DNA from: Sulfuritalea sp.
GTDB lineage: Bacteria; Pseudomonadota; Gammaproteobacteria; Burkholderiales; Rhodocyclaceae
Direction of reading: 5' to 3'
DNA length: 64,000 bases
Assembly: GCA_016712985.1 (NCBI GenBank)
Contig: JADJQA010000008.1
Span: forward strand, 62,001 to 126,000
Below the pieces are notes generated by a model. It saw nothing but the letters and a program-made list of their open reading frames with translations. It searched no databases and was not told the origin of the DNA. Below, piece by piece: positions 22,683 to 29,953 of this stretch (positions within the stretch are counted from its first letter, which is position 1; the number at the start of each line of letters is the position of its first letter). The translations under genes and the position numbers were made by a program.

Positions 22683-25600
22683 ACGGTAATCTTGCGAAGC
22701 TGGTAGAAGCCGCCGACAAGATGGCGGCGGGAGATTTCAATGTCACGATCGATGCCGGCGGCTCGGGCAAGCTTGGGGCGCTCGCCAAGGCGCTGAGCGC
22801 CCTGCAGTCAAAGGGGGTCAATACTTCCGGCCAGCTCGCCGCCATCGGCAAGGCGCAGGCGGTGATCGAATTCGGCCTCGACGGCAAGATCATCACCGCC
22901 AACGACAACTTCCTGAACACGCTGGGCTATACGCTGGGCGAAGTGCAAGGCCAGCACCACAGCATGTTCGTCGACCCGGTGTATCGCAGCAGCCATGACT
23001 ACACGGCATTCTGGGCCAAGCTGGGGCGCGGCGAGTACGACGCCGGCCAATACAAGCGCATCGGCAAGGGCGGCAAGGAAGTCTGGATCCAGGCCTCCTA
23101 CAACCCGATCATGGACATGAACGGCAAGCCGTTCAAGGTCGTCAAGTACGCCACCGACATCACCGCGCAGAAGCTCCAGGCCGCCGATTCCGCCGGCCAG
23201 CTCGCCGCCATCGGCAAGGCGCAGGCGGTGATCGAATTCGGCCTCGACGGCAAGATCATCACCGCCAACGACAACTTCCTGAACACGCTGGGCTATACGC
23301 TGGGCGAAGTGCAAGGCCAGCACCACAGCATGTTCGTCGACCCGGTGTATCGCAGCAGCCATGACTACACGGCATTCTGGGCCAAGCTGGGGCGCGGCGA
23401 GTACGACGCCGGCCAATACAAGCGCATCGGCAAGGGCGGCAAGGAAGTCTGGATCCAGGCCTCCTACAACCCGATCATGGACATGAACGGCAAGCCCTTC
23501 AAGGTCGTCAAGTACGCCACCGACATCACCGCGCAGAAGCTTCGACAGGCCGACTACGAAGGCCAGCTGGCCGCGATCGACAAGGCGCAGGCGGTGATCG
23601 AATTCACCCTGGACGGCAAGATCATCACCGCCAACGACAACTTCCTGAACACGCTGGGCTATACGCTGGGCGAGGTGCAGGGGCAGCACCACAGCATGTT
23701 CGTCGACCCGGTGTATCGCGGCAGCCATGAGTACACCGCGCTCTGGGCCAAGCTCGGGCGCGCCGAATACGATGCCGGGCAATACAAGCGCATCGGCAAG
23801 GGCGGCAAGGAAGTCTGGATCCAGGCCTCCTACAACCCGATCATGGACATGAACGGCAAGCCCTTCAAGGTCGTCAAGTACGCCACCGACATCACCGCGC
23901 AGAAGCTCCAGGCCGCCGATTCCGCCGGCCAGCTCGCCGCCATCGGCAAGGCGCAGGCGGTGATCGAATTCGGCCTCGACGGCAAGATCATCACCGCCAA
24001 CGACAACTTCCTGAACACACTGGGCTATACGCTTGGCGAAGTGCAAGGCCAGCACCACAGCATGTTCGTCGACCCGGTGTATCGCAGCAGCCATGACTAC
24101 ACGGCATTCTGGGCCAAGCTGGGGCGCGGCGAGTACGACGCCGGCCAATACAAGCGCATCGGCAAGGGCGGCAAGGAAGTCTGGATCGAAGCCTCCTACA
24201 ACCCGATCATGGACATGAACGGCAAGCCCTTCAAGGTCGTCAAGTACGCCACCGACATCACCGCGCAAAAGCTCCAGGCCGCCGATTTCGCCGGCCAGCT
24301 CGCCGCCATCGGCAAGGCGCAGGCGGTGATCGAATTCGGCCTCGACGGCAAGATCATCACCGCCAACGACAACTTCCTGAACACGCTGGGCTATACGCTC
24401 GCCGAGGTCAAGGGACAACACCACAGCATGTTCGTCGACCCGGCCTATCGGAGCACTTCCGACTACCGGGCATTCTGGGAAAAGCTGGGGCGCGGCGAAT
24501 ACGATGCCGGACAATACAAGCGCATCGGCAAGGGCGGCAAGGAAGTCTGGATCCAGGCCTCCTACAACCCGATCATGAACATGGACGGCAAGCCCTTCAA
24601 GGTCGTCAAGTACGCCACCGACGTCACCGTGCAAGTGAAGGAAGCGGACATGCTCAAGTTGGCGGTGGAACAGACGCAGGAGGTGGTGGGCTTCGCCAAG
24701 GAGGGCGATCTGTCGCACCGTATTGCGATGGAAGGCAAGAGCGGCGCGATCAAGGCGCTGTGCGAAGGCGTCAATTCGCTGATGGACACGACCGACGTCA
24801 GCCTGGGGGATGTCATGCGGGTGAGCAGCGCACTATCCACCGGCGACTTGATGGAAAAGGTGACCAAGGACTATCCGGGCATCTTCGGCCAGGTCAAGGA
24901 TGCACTGAACGCGACGGTGGATTCGCTGAAGGGCATAGTGGGCGATGTGACCGCGGCGGCCGATGCGCTGACCAACGCGGCGGGCCAGGTCTCGGCCACG
25001 GCGCAAACGCTGTCGCAGTCCTCCAGCGAGCAGGCGGCGAGCGTCGAGGAAACCACGGCGTCCATCGAACAGATGACCGCCAGCATCACGCAGAACACCG
25101 AGAACGCCAAGGTCACCGACAACATGGCCACCAAGAGTTCGACGGAAGCTGCCCAGGGCGGCACCGCGGTGAAGGACACCGTGGAAGCCATGAAGTCCAT
25201 CGCCGGCAAGATCGGCATCATCGACGACATCGCCTACCAGACCAACCTGCTGGCCTTGAACGCCGCGATCGAGGCGGCGCGCGCCGGCGAACACGGCAAG
25301 GGCTTTGCGGTGGTGGCAGCCGAGGTCCGGAAGCTGGCCGAGCGCAGCCAGGTGGCGGCGCAGGAGATCGGGCAACTGGCCGGGTCGAGCGTCAAGATGG
25401 CCGAGCAGGCCGGCAAGCTGCTGGACGAAATGGTGCCGAGCATCAAGAAGACCTCGGACCTGGTGCAGGAAATCGCCGCCGCGAGCCAGGAGCAGAGCGC
25501 CGGCGTTGGCCAGATCAACGGCGCCATGGGCCAGCTCAACAAGGCCACGCAGCAGAATGCCTCGGCCTCGGAAGAACTGGCGGCGACCGCCGAGGAGATG

Positions 25601-25819
25601 GGCGGCCAGGCCGCGCAACTGCAGGAGCTGATGAGCTTCTTCAAGGTCGAGGAGCAGAAAGTCATGCGTGGCGGCAGCCGCACGGACAGCGCCGGCGCGA
25701 CAGCGAAGCGCTCGCGCCCCGCTGTCGCCGTGGCGCATGCGGCAGCCGCACCCAGGGCGCGCGGCACAGGGCGCGCGCCGGCCCTTGCGGCCGTCGAAGG
25801 CGATTTCGAGCGCTTCTGA
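22673..25819 (+). CDS. Soluble methyl-accepting chemotaxis protein with five tandem PAS domains
   Basis: The 1048-residue receptor starts at ATG 22673 with AGGAGAG upstream and has no membrane helix. A short HAMP-like start (residues 1-52) is followed by five 122-residue PAS/PAC units (53-662), each with VIEFGLDGKIITANDNFLN, QHHSMFVDP and KEVWIQASYNPIM. A HAMP-like linker (AKEGDLSHRIAMEGKSG, STGDLMEKVTKDYPG) follows, then the MCP domain with QTNLLALNAAIEAARAGEHGKGFAVVAAEVRKLAERS and a GDFERF tail. PAS receptors of this kind sense redox or small molecules through a bound cofactor; the cofactor is not determinable here. It sits between two cheW copies. Confidence 0.93.
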   Translation: MFMNGNLAKLVEAADKMAAGDFNVTIDAGGSGKLGALAKALSALQSKGVNTSGQLAAIGKAQAVIEFGLDGKIITANDNFLNTLGYTLGEVQGQHHSMFVDPVYRSSHDYTAFWAKLGRGEYDAGQYKRIGKGGKEVWIQASYNPIMDMNGKPFKVVKYATDITAQKLQAADSAGQLAAIGKAQAVIEFGLDGKIITANDNFLNTLGYTLGEVQGQHHSMFVDPVYRSSHDYTAFWAKLGRGEYDAGQYKRIGKGGKEVWIQASYNPIMDMNGKPFKVVKYATDITAQKLRQADYEGQLAAIDKAQAVIEFTLDGKIITANDNFLNTLGYTLGEVQGQHHSMFVDPVYRGSHEYTALWAKLGRAEYDAGQYKRIGKGGKEVWIQASYNPIMDMNGKPFKVVKYATDITAQKLQAADSAGQLAAIGKAQAVIEFGLDGKIITANDNFLNTLGYTLGEVQGQHHSMFVDPVYRSSHDYTAFWAKLGRGEYDAGQYKRIGKGGKEVWIEASYNPIMDMNGKPFKVVKYATDITAQKLQAADFAGQLAAIGKAQAVIEFGLDGKIITANDNFLNTLGYTLAEVKGQHHSMFVDPAYRSTSDYRAFWEKLGRGEYDAGQYKRIGKGGKEVWIQASYNPIMNMDGKPFKVVKYATDVTVQVKEADMLKLAVEQTQEVVGFAKEGDLSHRIAMEGKSGAIKALCEGVNSLMDTTDVSLGDVMRVSSALSTGDLMEKVTKDYPGIFGQVKDALNATVDSLKGIVGDVTAAADALTNAAGQVSATAQTLSQSSSEQAASVEETTASIEQMTASITQNTENAKVTDNMATKSSTEAAQGGTAVKDTVEAMKSIAGKIGIIDDIAYQTNLLALNAAIEAARAGEHGKGFAVVAAEVRKLAERSQVAAQEIGQLAGSSVKMAEQAGKLLDEMVPSIKKTSDLVQEIAAASQEQSAGVGQINGAMGQLNKATQQNASASEELAATAEEMGGQAAQLQELMSFFKVEEQKVMRGGSRTDSAGATAKRSRPAVAVAHAAAAPRARGTGRAPALAAVEGDFERF
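22829..24658 (+). repeat. Five tandem 366-bp PAS repeats
   Basis: Units start at 22829, 23195, 23561, 23927 and 24293. Units 1, 2 and 4 are almost identical at DNA level; units 3 and 5 differ more. This indicates recent expansion or ongoing gene conversion. Confidence 0.93.
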
Positions 25820-25852
25820 GCATCCGGGCGAGTTCCCCATCAACGACTGAAC

Positions 25853-25921
25853 TCGTCATTCCGGCGCACGCCGGGATCCAGTGCGGCGGCGTACTGGACA
25901 CCGGCCTGCGCCGGTGTGAAG
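25853..25921. repeat. REP-like repeat before cheW2
   Basis: CATTCCGGCGCACGCCGGGATCCAG...CTGGACACCGGCCTGCGCCGGTGTGA. Same family as 22011-22125. Confidence 0.75.
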
Positions 25922-25942
25922 GGGCCTACTAAGGAGAACACC

Positions 25943-26521
25943 ATGGGACAAGTCGTTCAACAAGCCACCAGCCCAGGCGGCAAAGCCCTCGCCGGCAAGG
26001 CCGCGGTGATGGCGGCGGCAGGCAATGCCGCCGAGATAGCGCAATACCTCACCTTCCTGCTCAGCGGCGAGATGTACGCGGTGGGCATCCTCAACGTCAA
26101 GGAGATCATCGAGTACGGGCAGCTCACCGAGATTCCGATGATGCCGGCCTTCATTCGCGGGGTGATCAACCTGCGGGGCGCGGTGGTGCCGGTGATCGAC
26201 CTGGCGGCGCGCTTCGGCGGCCACCAGACCGAGTCTTCGCGCCGCACCTGCATCGTCATCATCGAACTGAGCAATGGCGACGAGCATCACGACATCGGCG
26301 TGGTGGTCGATGCGGTGTCCGAAGTGCTCGAAGTTTCGGGCGCGGACATCGAACCCGCCCCTGCCTTCGGCGCCAAGATCCGCGCCGACTTCATAGAAGG
26401 CATGGGCAAGATCGGCGGCAAGTTCGTCATCATCCTCGACATCCAGAAGGTGCTGTCAGTCGAGGAAATCGCTTCGCTCGCCACGGTGGCGGATCGAAGC
26501 GCCGAGGCCGGTACCGCGTGA
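25943..26521 (+). CDS. cheW: CheW coupling protein, copy 2 (complete)
   Basis: The 192-residue protein starts at ATG 25943 after AAGGAG. The CheW fold is complete: YLTFLLSGEMYAVGILNVKEIIEYGQLTEIPMMPAFIRGVINLRG, RRTCIVIIELSNGDEHHDIGVVVDAVSEVLEV and the final GKFVIILDIQKVLSVEEIA. It joins receptors to CheA. Relative to CheW1 only a few residues differ in the shared part, so the two arose by recent duplication together with the preceding MCP signalling domain. Confidence 0.93.
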   Translation: MGQVVQQATSPGGKALAGKAAVMAAAGNAAEIAQYLTFLLSGEMYAVGILNVKEIIEYGQLTEIPMMPAFIRGVINLRGAVVPVIDLAARFGGHQTESSRRTCIVIIELSNGDEHHDIGVVVDAVSEVLEVSGADIEPAPAFGAKIRADFIEGMGKIGGKFVIILDIQKVLSVEEIASLATVADRSAEAGTA

Positions 26522-26554
26522 CGAGCGGCGACGGAACAGGTTCGGGAGCACACC

Positions 26555-26722
26555 ATGAAGCTTCGCTCGATACGTGTTCGCCGGTTGTTGTTCGCCGCCC
26601 TGGCGCTGGACATGGTGGGGTATCGGGAGGCCAAGCTCGACGGCGATGCGTTGCGCGTCGCAGGCAGCATCCTCGGCGCGCGGGTCGGGCGCGTTCTCAC
26701 ATACGACCTGCGAAGCACTTGA
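26555..26722 (+). CDS. Possible small protein, unidentified
   Basis: ATG 26555 follows a GGGAG by about 8 bases and gives 55 residues (MKLRSIRVRRLLFAALALDM, ending LTYDLRST). It has a basic start and one short hydrophobic stretch. An overlapping frame at 26518-26727 is also open, so coding status is unsure. The rest of the gap from 26522 to 26831 shows nothing else. Confidence 0.3.
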   Translation: MKLRSIRVRRLLFAALALDMVGYREAKLDGDALRVAGSILGARVGRVLTYDLRST

Positions 26723-26831
26723 CATGAATACGCCGCAAACCGATTTTCAGAGGAGGCTGGCCGCGGATGGCGGCCCTCGACTGCGCCCGAAAAGGCGGCA
26801 CTGGCGGTACGGCGAATGCGCGGTTTCCTGT

Positions 26832-27212
26832 TCAGCCGGCGGTCTTGCGCACGAAACGCACGCCAGGCAGCCCTTCGAAATGCGCATCCTGGGTCCACAG
26901 GACGGCATCGAGCCGGCGGGCGGTGTGAAGAATGATGCTGTCGGCCAGCGTCAGCTTGAGTTCGACGGAGACGAGCGCTGCACCGAGCGCCAGGCTGTCG
27001 GTGAGATCGACGCAGCGGCTTTGCCGCATCAGGCCGATGGCGCGCATGGCGTCGCTCTCGTTGCGCTGTTGCAGGATGCGCTTGAATACCTCGAACAGGC
27101 ACAGGGTGGGCACGATCAGGGTGGCCGTGTCCTCGATGGCCGGCGCGAAAAAGCTGGCGTTCGGGCCGCCGGCAAAATATTCCAGCCAGCCACAGGAATC
27201 GACCAGGTTCAT
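26832..27212 (-). CDS. vapC: VapC-like PIN-domain toxin
   Basis: The 126-residue PIN protein has the acidic residues of the RNase site: Asp5 in LVDSCGWLEY, Glu in CLFEVFKRIL, Asp in LADSIILHTA and Asp in LWTQDAHFEGL. PIN toxins of this type cleave RNA, often initiator tRNA. Its start overlaps the antitoxin stop (27209-27212), the standard VapBC arrangement. It is encoded against the flanking chemotaxis genes. Confidence 0.9.
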   Translation of the reverse strand: MNLVDSCGWLEYFAGGPNASFFAPAIEDTATLIVPTLCLFEVFKRILQQRNESDAMRAIGLMRQSRCVDLTDSLALGAALVSVELKLTLADSIILHTARRLDAVLWTQDAHFEGLPGVRFVRKTAG

Positions 27213-27415
27213 GCCCGGTCGCCCTCGCGATGAACCTCCGTGTCAATCCCGGCGAGAAATCCCCTCAGTTGTGCCGGGGATTCGATGGCAAGCAATTCGA
27301 TGCGATTGTTGAAGGCGATCACTTGCAACTTCTGTCCCGCCTCGATCTGCATCTGCTTTCGTACGGCAAGAGGAATGACCACCTGAAATTTTGGGGAAAC
27401 GGTGACGGCGAGCAT
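27209..27415 (-). CDS. vapB: VapB-like antitoxin (AbrB/MazE swapped-hairpin)
   Basis: The 68-residue protein has an N-terminal AbrB-type DNA-binding domain (VTVSPKFQVVIPLAVRKQMQI and GQKLQVIAFNNRIELLAI) and a short C-terminal tail for toxin binding. It is the first gene of the pair and overlaps vapC by 4 bases. The stretch 27416-27482 before the regulator gene should hold its promoter. Confidence 0.88.
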   Translation of the reverse strand: MLAVTVSPKFQVVIPLAVRKQMQIEAGQKLQVIAFNNRIELLAIESPAQLRGFLAGIDTEVHREGDRA

Positions 27416-27488
27416 GGCGGCCTCCTTGATGGGTATGGTTGTATTCTAATCGATCATGGCTCGTTGTACGACATGGGGATCGATGGTC

Positions 27489-28607
27489 ATGAATGACATC
27501 ACTGTCAGGGCCGATGTGGTGAACGGCTCGCAGATCCTGATCGTCGACGACGTGGCGGCGAATCTGAGCGTCCTTGGCGAACTGCTGCATGGGGCTGGCT
27601 ATCAGGTCAGGGCCGTGACCTCGGGCCGGGCGGCGCTGCGCCATGCCGCCCGGGAACCCAGGCCGGCGCTGATCCTGCTGGATGTGATGATGCCTGAGAT
27701 GAATGGCTATGAGGTCCTCGCCGCGCTGCGGCAAGCCCCGGCCACTCGCGATATCCCGGTCATCTTTCTGACGGCCCTGGACAATTCGCGGGACGAGGAG
27801 CGGGGATTTCAGCACGGCGCCGCCGACTACATCGCCAAGCCGATCAAGCCCGATGTGGTGCTGGCCAGGGTGCGCAGCCAATTGCTGGCGAGTGTGGCAA
27901 GGAACTGGCTGCGCGACCAGAACATGACGCTGGAAATCGAGGTGGCCCGGCGCATGAAAGAGAACGAACTGATCCAGACCGTCAGCATCCGGGCCCTGGC
28001 CCATCTCGCCGAGACGCGTGACCCCGAGACCGGCAACCACATCCTGCGCACCCAGGGCTACGTGCGGCTGCTGGCCATGCGCCTGCGGGACCATCCCCGC
28101 TTCGCCGCCACGCTTGATGACGACTACATCAAGATGCTGGCACAGTCCGCGCCCTTGCACGACATCGGCAAGGTCGGCATCCCGGACGCGATCCTCCTGA
28201 AATCCGGCAAGCTCACCGCGGACGAGTGGGAGATCATGAAGACTCATGCCCGCCTGGGCAGCGACGCGATCGATCTGGCCGAGCGGGACATCGACCAGCC
28301 GGTGGAGTTTCTGAAGCTGGCCAAGGAGGTTGCACATTGGCACCACGAGCGCTGGGACGGCAAGGGTTACCCGGATGGCCTGGCGGAAGACGCGATACCC
28401 GTCTCCGCGCGGCTGATGACGATCGCGGATGTTTTCGATGCACTGATCTCGAAGCGCGTCTACAAGGACGCGATACCCGCCGAAGAGGCGCGGGCGATCA
28501 TCGCCGCGGAGCGCGGCCGCCAGTTCGACCCCGAGGTGACGGAGGCCTTCCTCTCCGGCTTCGCGGAGTTCGCCGTGATCGCCGCGCAGCATAGTGATGG
28601 CCGATGA
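27489..28607 (+). CDS. Response regulator with HD-GYP domain (cyclic-di-GMP phosphodiesterase)
   Basis: The 372-residue protein (ATG 27489; ATG 27483 also possible) has a receiver with phosphoacceptor Asp65 (LILLDVMMPEMNG), then the HD-GYP domain (about residues 165-360). The key motifs are present: HLAETRDPETGNHILRTQ, the HD pair in PLHDIGKVGIPD, HARLGSDAI and HHERWDGKGYPDGL. HD-GYP proteins hydrolyse c-di-GMP to pGpG or GMP. Its stop overlaps the hybrid kinase start (ATGA), so the kinase probably controls it. This puts c-di-GMP turnover inside the chemosensory island. Confidence 0.93.
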   Translation: MNDITVRADVVNGSQILIVDDVAANLSVLGELLHGAGYQVRAVTSGRAALRHAAREPRPALILLDVMMPEMNGYEVLAALRQAPATRDIPVIFLTALDNSRDEERGFQHGAADYIAKPIKPDVVLARVRSQLLASVARNWLRDQNMTLEIEVARRMKENELIQTVSIRALAHLAETRDPETGNHILRTQGYVRLLAMRLRDHPRFAATLDDDYIKMLAQSAPLHDIGKVGIPDAILLKSGKLTADEWEIMKTHARLGSDAIDLAERDIDQPVEFLKLAKEVAHWHHERWDGKGYPDGLAEDAIPVSARLMTIADVFDALISKRVYKDAIPAEEARAIIAAERGRQFDPEVTEAFLSGFAEFAVIAAQHSDGR

Positions 28608-29953
28608 ACCATGCCCGGCACGCTCATCCGGCAGGACACGCCGCCATGAAGCCGGACCCGTCCCGCCTTAGCCGGGACCCCATTGTCATTCCGACGGTGG
28701 TGCTCGGTTACGCCACCCTGGGCGCGCTGTGGGTACTGGCTTCCGATCAAGTCGTGGAATGGCTTTTTCGCGACCCGGGCGCAATGGCCATTGCCAGCAC
28801 CGTCAAGGGCTGGGCCTTCATCGCCGTCACCTCGGTGCTGCTCTACGCAACGCTGCGGTCCCGGCCTGGCGTGGCGAACGGCGCGGAAGGAATTCCGGCG
28901 GCCGTGCCCGCGCAGCCCCGTCGGTCCCTGCGCCTGCCCCTGATACTGACCGGCGCGGCCATCGTCGGCCTTACGGCAGCGGCCATCCGTTACGAGGTCG
29001 CCGGCCACAAGGCAACCGAAGCGGCGCGCCTGCAGGCCGTCGCCGACATCAAGACCCGGCAGATCGCCGGTTGGCTGGAGGAAAGGCAGGGCGACGTCGC
29101 CTTTCTGGAAGCCGGCCGCCCCCTGGCCGAGTACTACCGCGACTGGCGCGAGCGCGGCAACAGCACCAGTCGCGATCTGCTGCTGGAGCGTTTTGACCAG
29201 TTCCGCGTCGCCAAGGGCTATCAGCGCCTGGTGCTGCTCGACGAGCAGGGCGAACTGCTGTGGAATTCCGCGGGCGAAGCGAATGCCGTCACGCCGGGAC
29301 TGCGCGATGAAGCACACCGGGCCGTCGCTTCGGGAACGGGGTTTTTGTTGCGCTCCATCGAATCCGCCGACGGTGACGCGCCCTTCAATTTTGTTGCCCA
29401 CCTCGCCGTGTCGGGCGGCCGGCCCTCCCCGGCCCTTATCCTGAGCATGGATCGGGCCGGCTATGTGGCCTCCCTTTTGCAGACCTGGCCGGTGCCCAGC
29501 CTCAGCGCCGAAACCCTGCTGTTCCGCCGCGACGGCGATCAGGTGCTGTTTCTCAACAGGTTGCGCCATCGGACTGACACGGTGGGCTTGCGCGCGCCGG
29601 TCGCCGAACGCAAGCTTCTGGCCGCCCAGGTGCTGCGCGGCGAAGCCGGGCCCGGCAGCGTGATCGAAGGCGTGGATTACCGCGGCGTGCCGGTACTGGG
29701 CGCTGCACGCGCGATACTCGGCACCGACTGGTTCCTGATCGCCAAGGTGGATCGGGCCGAAGCATTCGCGGAAGCCACCCGCGACTCGGTCTGGACCGCC
29801 CTGGCGGGCCTGCTGCTGCTGTTCGCGGCGACAGGCGGCGCGATCATGGCTGCCAGCGCAGGAATCTGGCGGAGGCCGGCCACATCAACGCGATCCAGTC
29901 CGAGAAGCTGCGCGCCTGGAAATGCTCGATGCCCTCGCCAGGGGCACCGATGA
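28604..29953 (+). CDS. Hybrid sensor kinase, membrane sensory part (frameshifted from 29922-32613)
   Basis: From ATG 28604, overlapping the HD-GYP gene stop, the frame encodes membrane helices near residues 30-52, 65-85, 108-128 and 395-420. The large loop of about 265 residues between the last two is the likely periplasmic sensor. Around 29850 the frame is lost. Another frame then reads QRRNLAEAGHINAIQSEKLR (29854-29917) and a third continues as the PAS region. Two one-base deletions would rejoin them. The C-terminal 30 residues of this frame are therefore not real protein. ATG 28646 is an alternative start. Confidence 0.75.
   Translation: MNHARHAHPAGHAAMKPDPSRLSRDPIVIPTVVLGYATLGALWVLASDQVVEWLFRDPGAMAIASTVKGWAFIAVTSVLLYATLRSRPGVANGAEGIPAAVPAQPRRSLRLPLILTGAAIVGLTAAAIRYEVAGHKATEAARLQAVADIKTRQIAGWLEERQGDVAFLEAGRPLAEYYRDWRERGNSTSRDLLLERFDQFRVAKGYQRLVLLDEQGELLWNSAGEANAVTPGLRDEAHRAVASGTGFLLRSIESADGDAPFNFVAHLAVSGGRPSPALILSMDRAGYVASLLQTWPVPSLSAETLLFRRDGDQVLFLNRLRHRTDTVGLRAPVAERKLLAAQVLRGEAGPGSVIEGVDYRGVPVLGAARAILGTDWFLIAKVDRAEAFAEATRDSVWTALAGLLLLFAATGGAIMAASAGIWRRPATSTRSSPRSCAPGNARCPRQGHR

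Noticed and set aside
22829..24658. Regular direct repeats that could suggest a CRISPR array or satellite
   Set aside because: The 366-bp (and 273-bp at 19869-20960) periods are whole multiples of codons and encode PAS and HAMP domains; there are no spacers.
19773..25843. Very long minus-strand open frames opposite the MCP genes (for example 19773-21896, 22808-24718)
   Set aside because: They mirror the repeated receptor coding sequence and have monotonous Val/Asp/Leu/His-rich translations. No ribosome sites or families; the plus-strand frames carry clear domains.
28604..29953. The hybrid kinase N-terminal frame as an independent membrane protein
   Set aside because: The missing linker is present in a third frame (29854-29917) and leads directly into the PAS-kinase part, so it is one broken gene.
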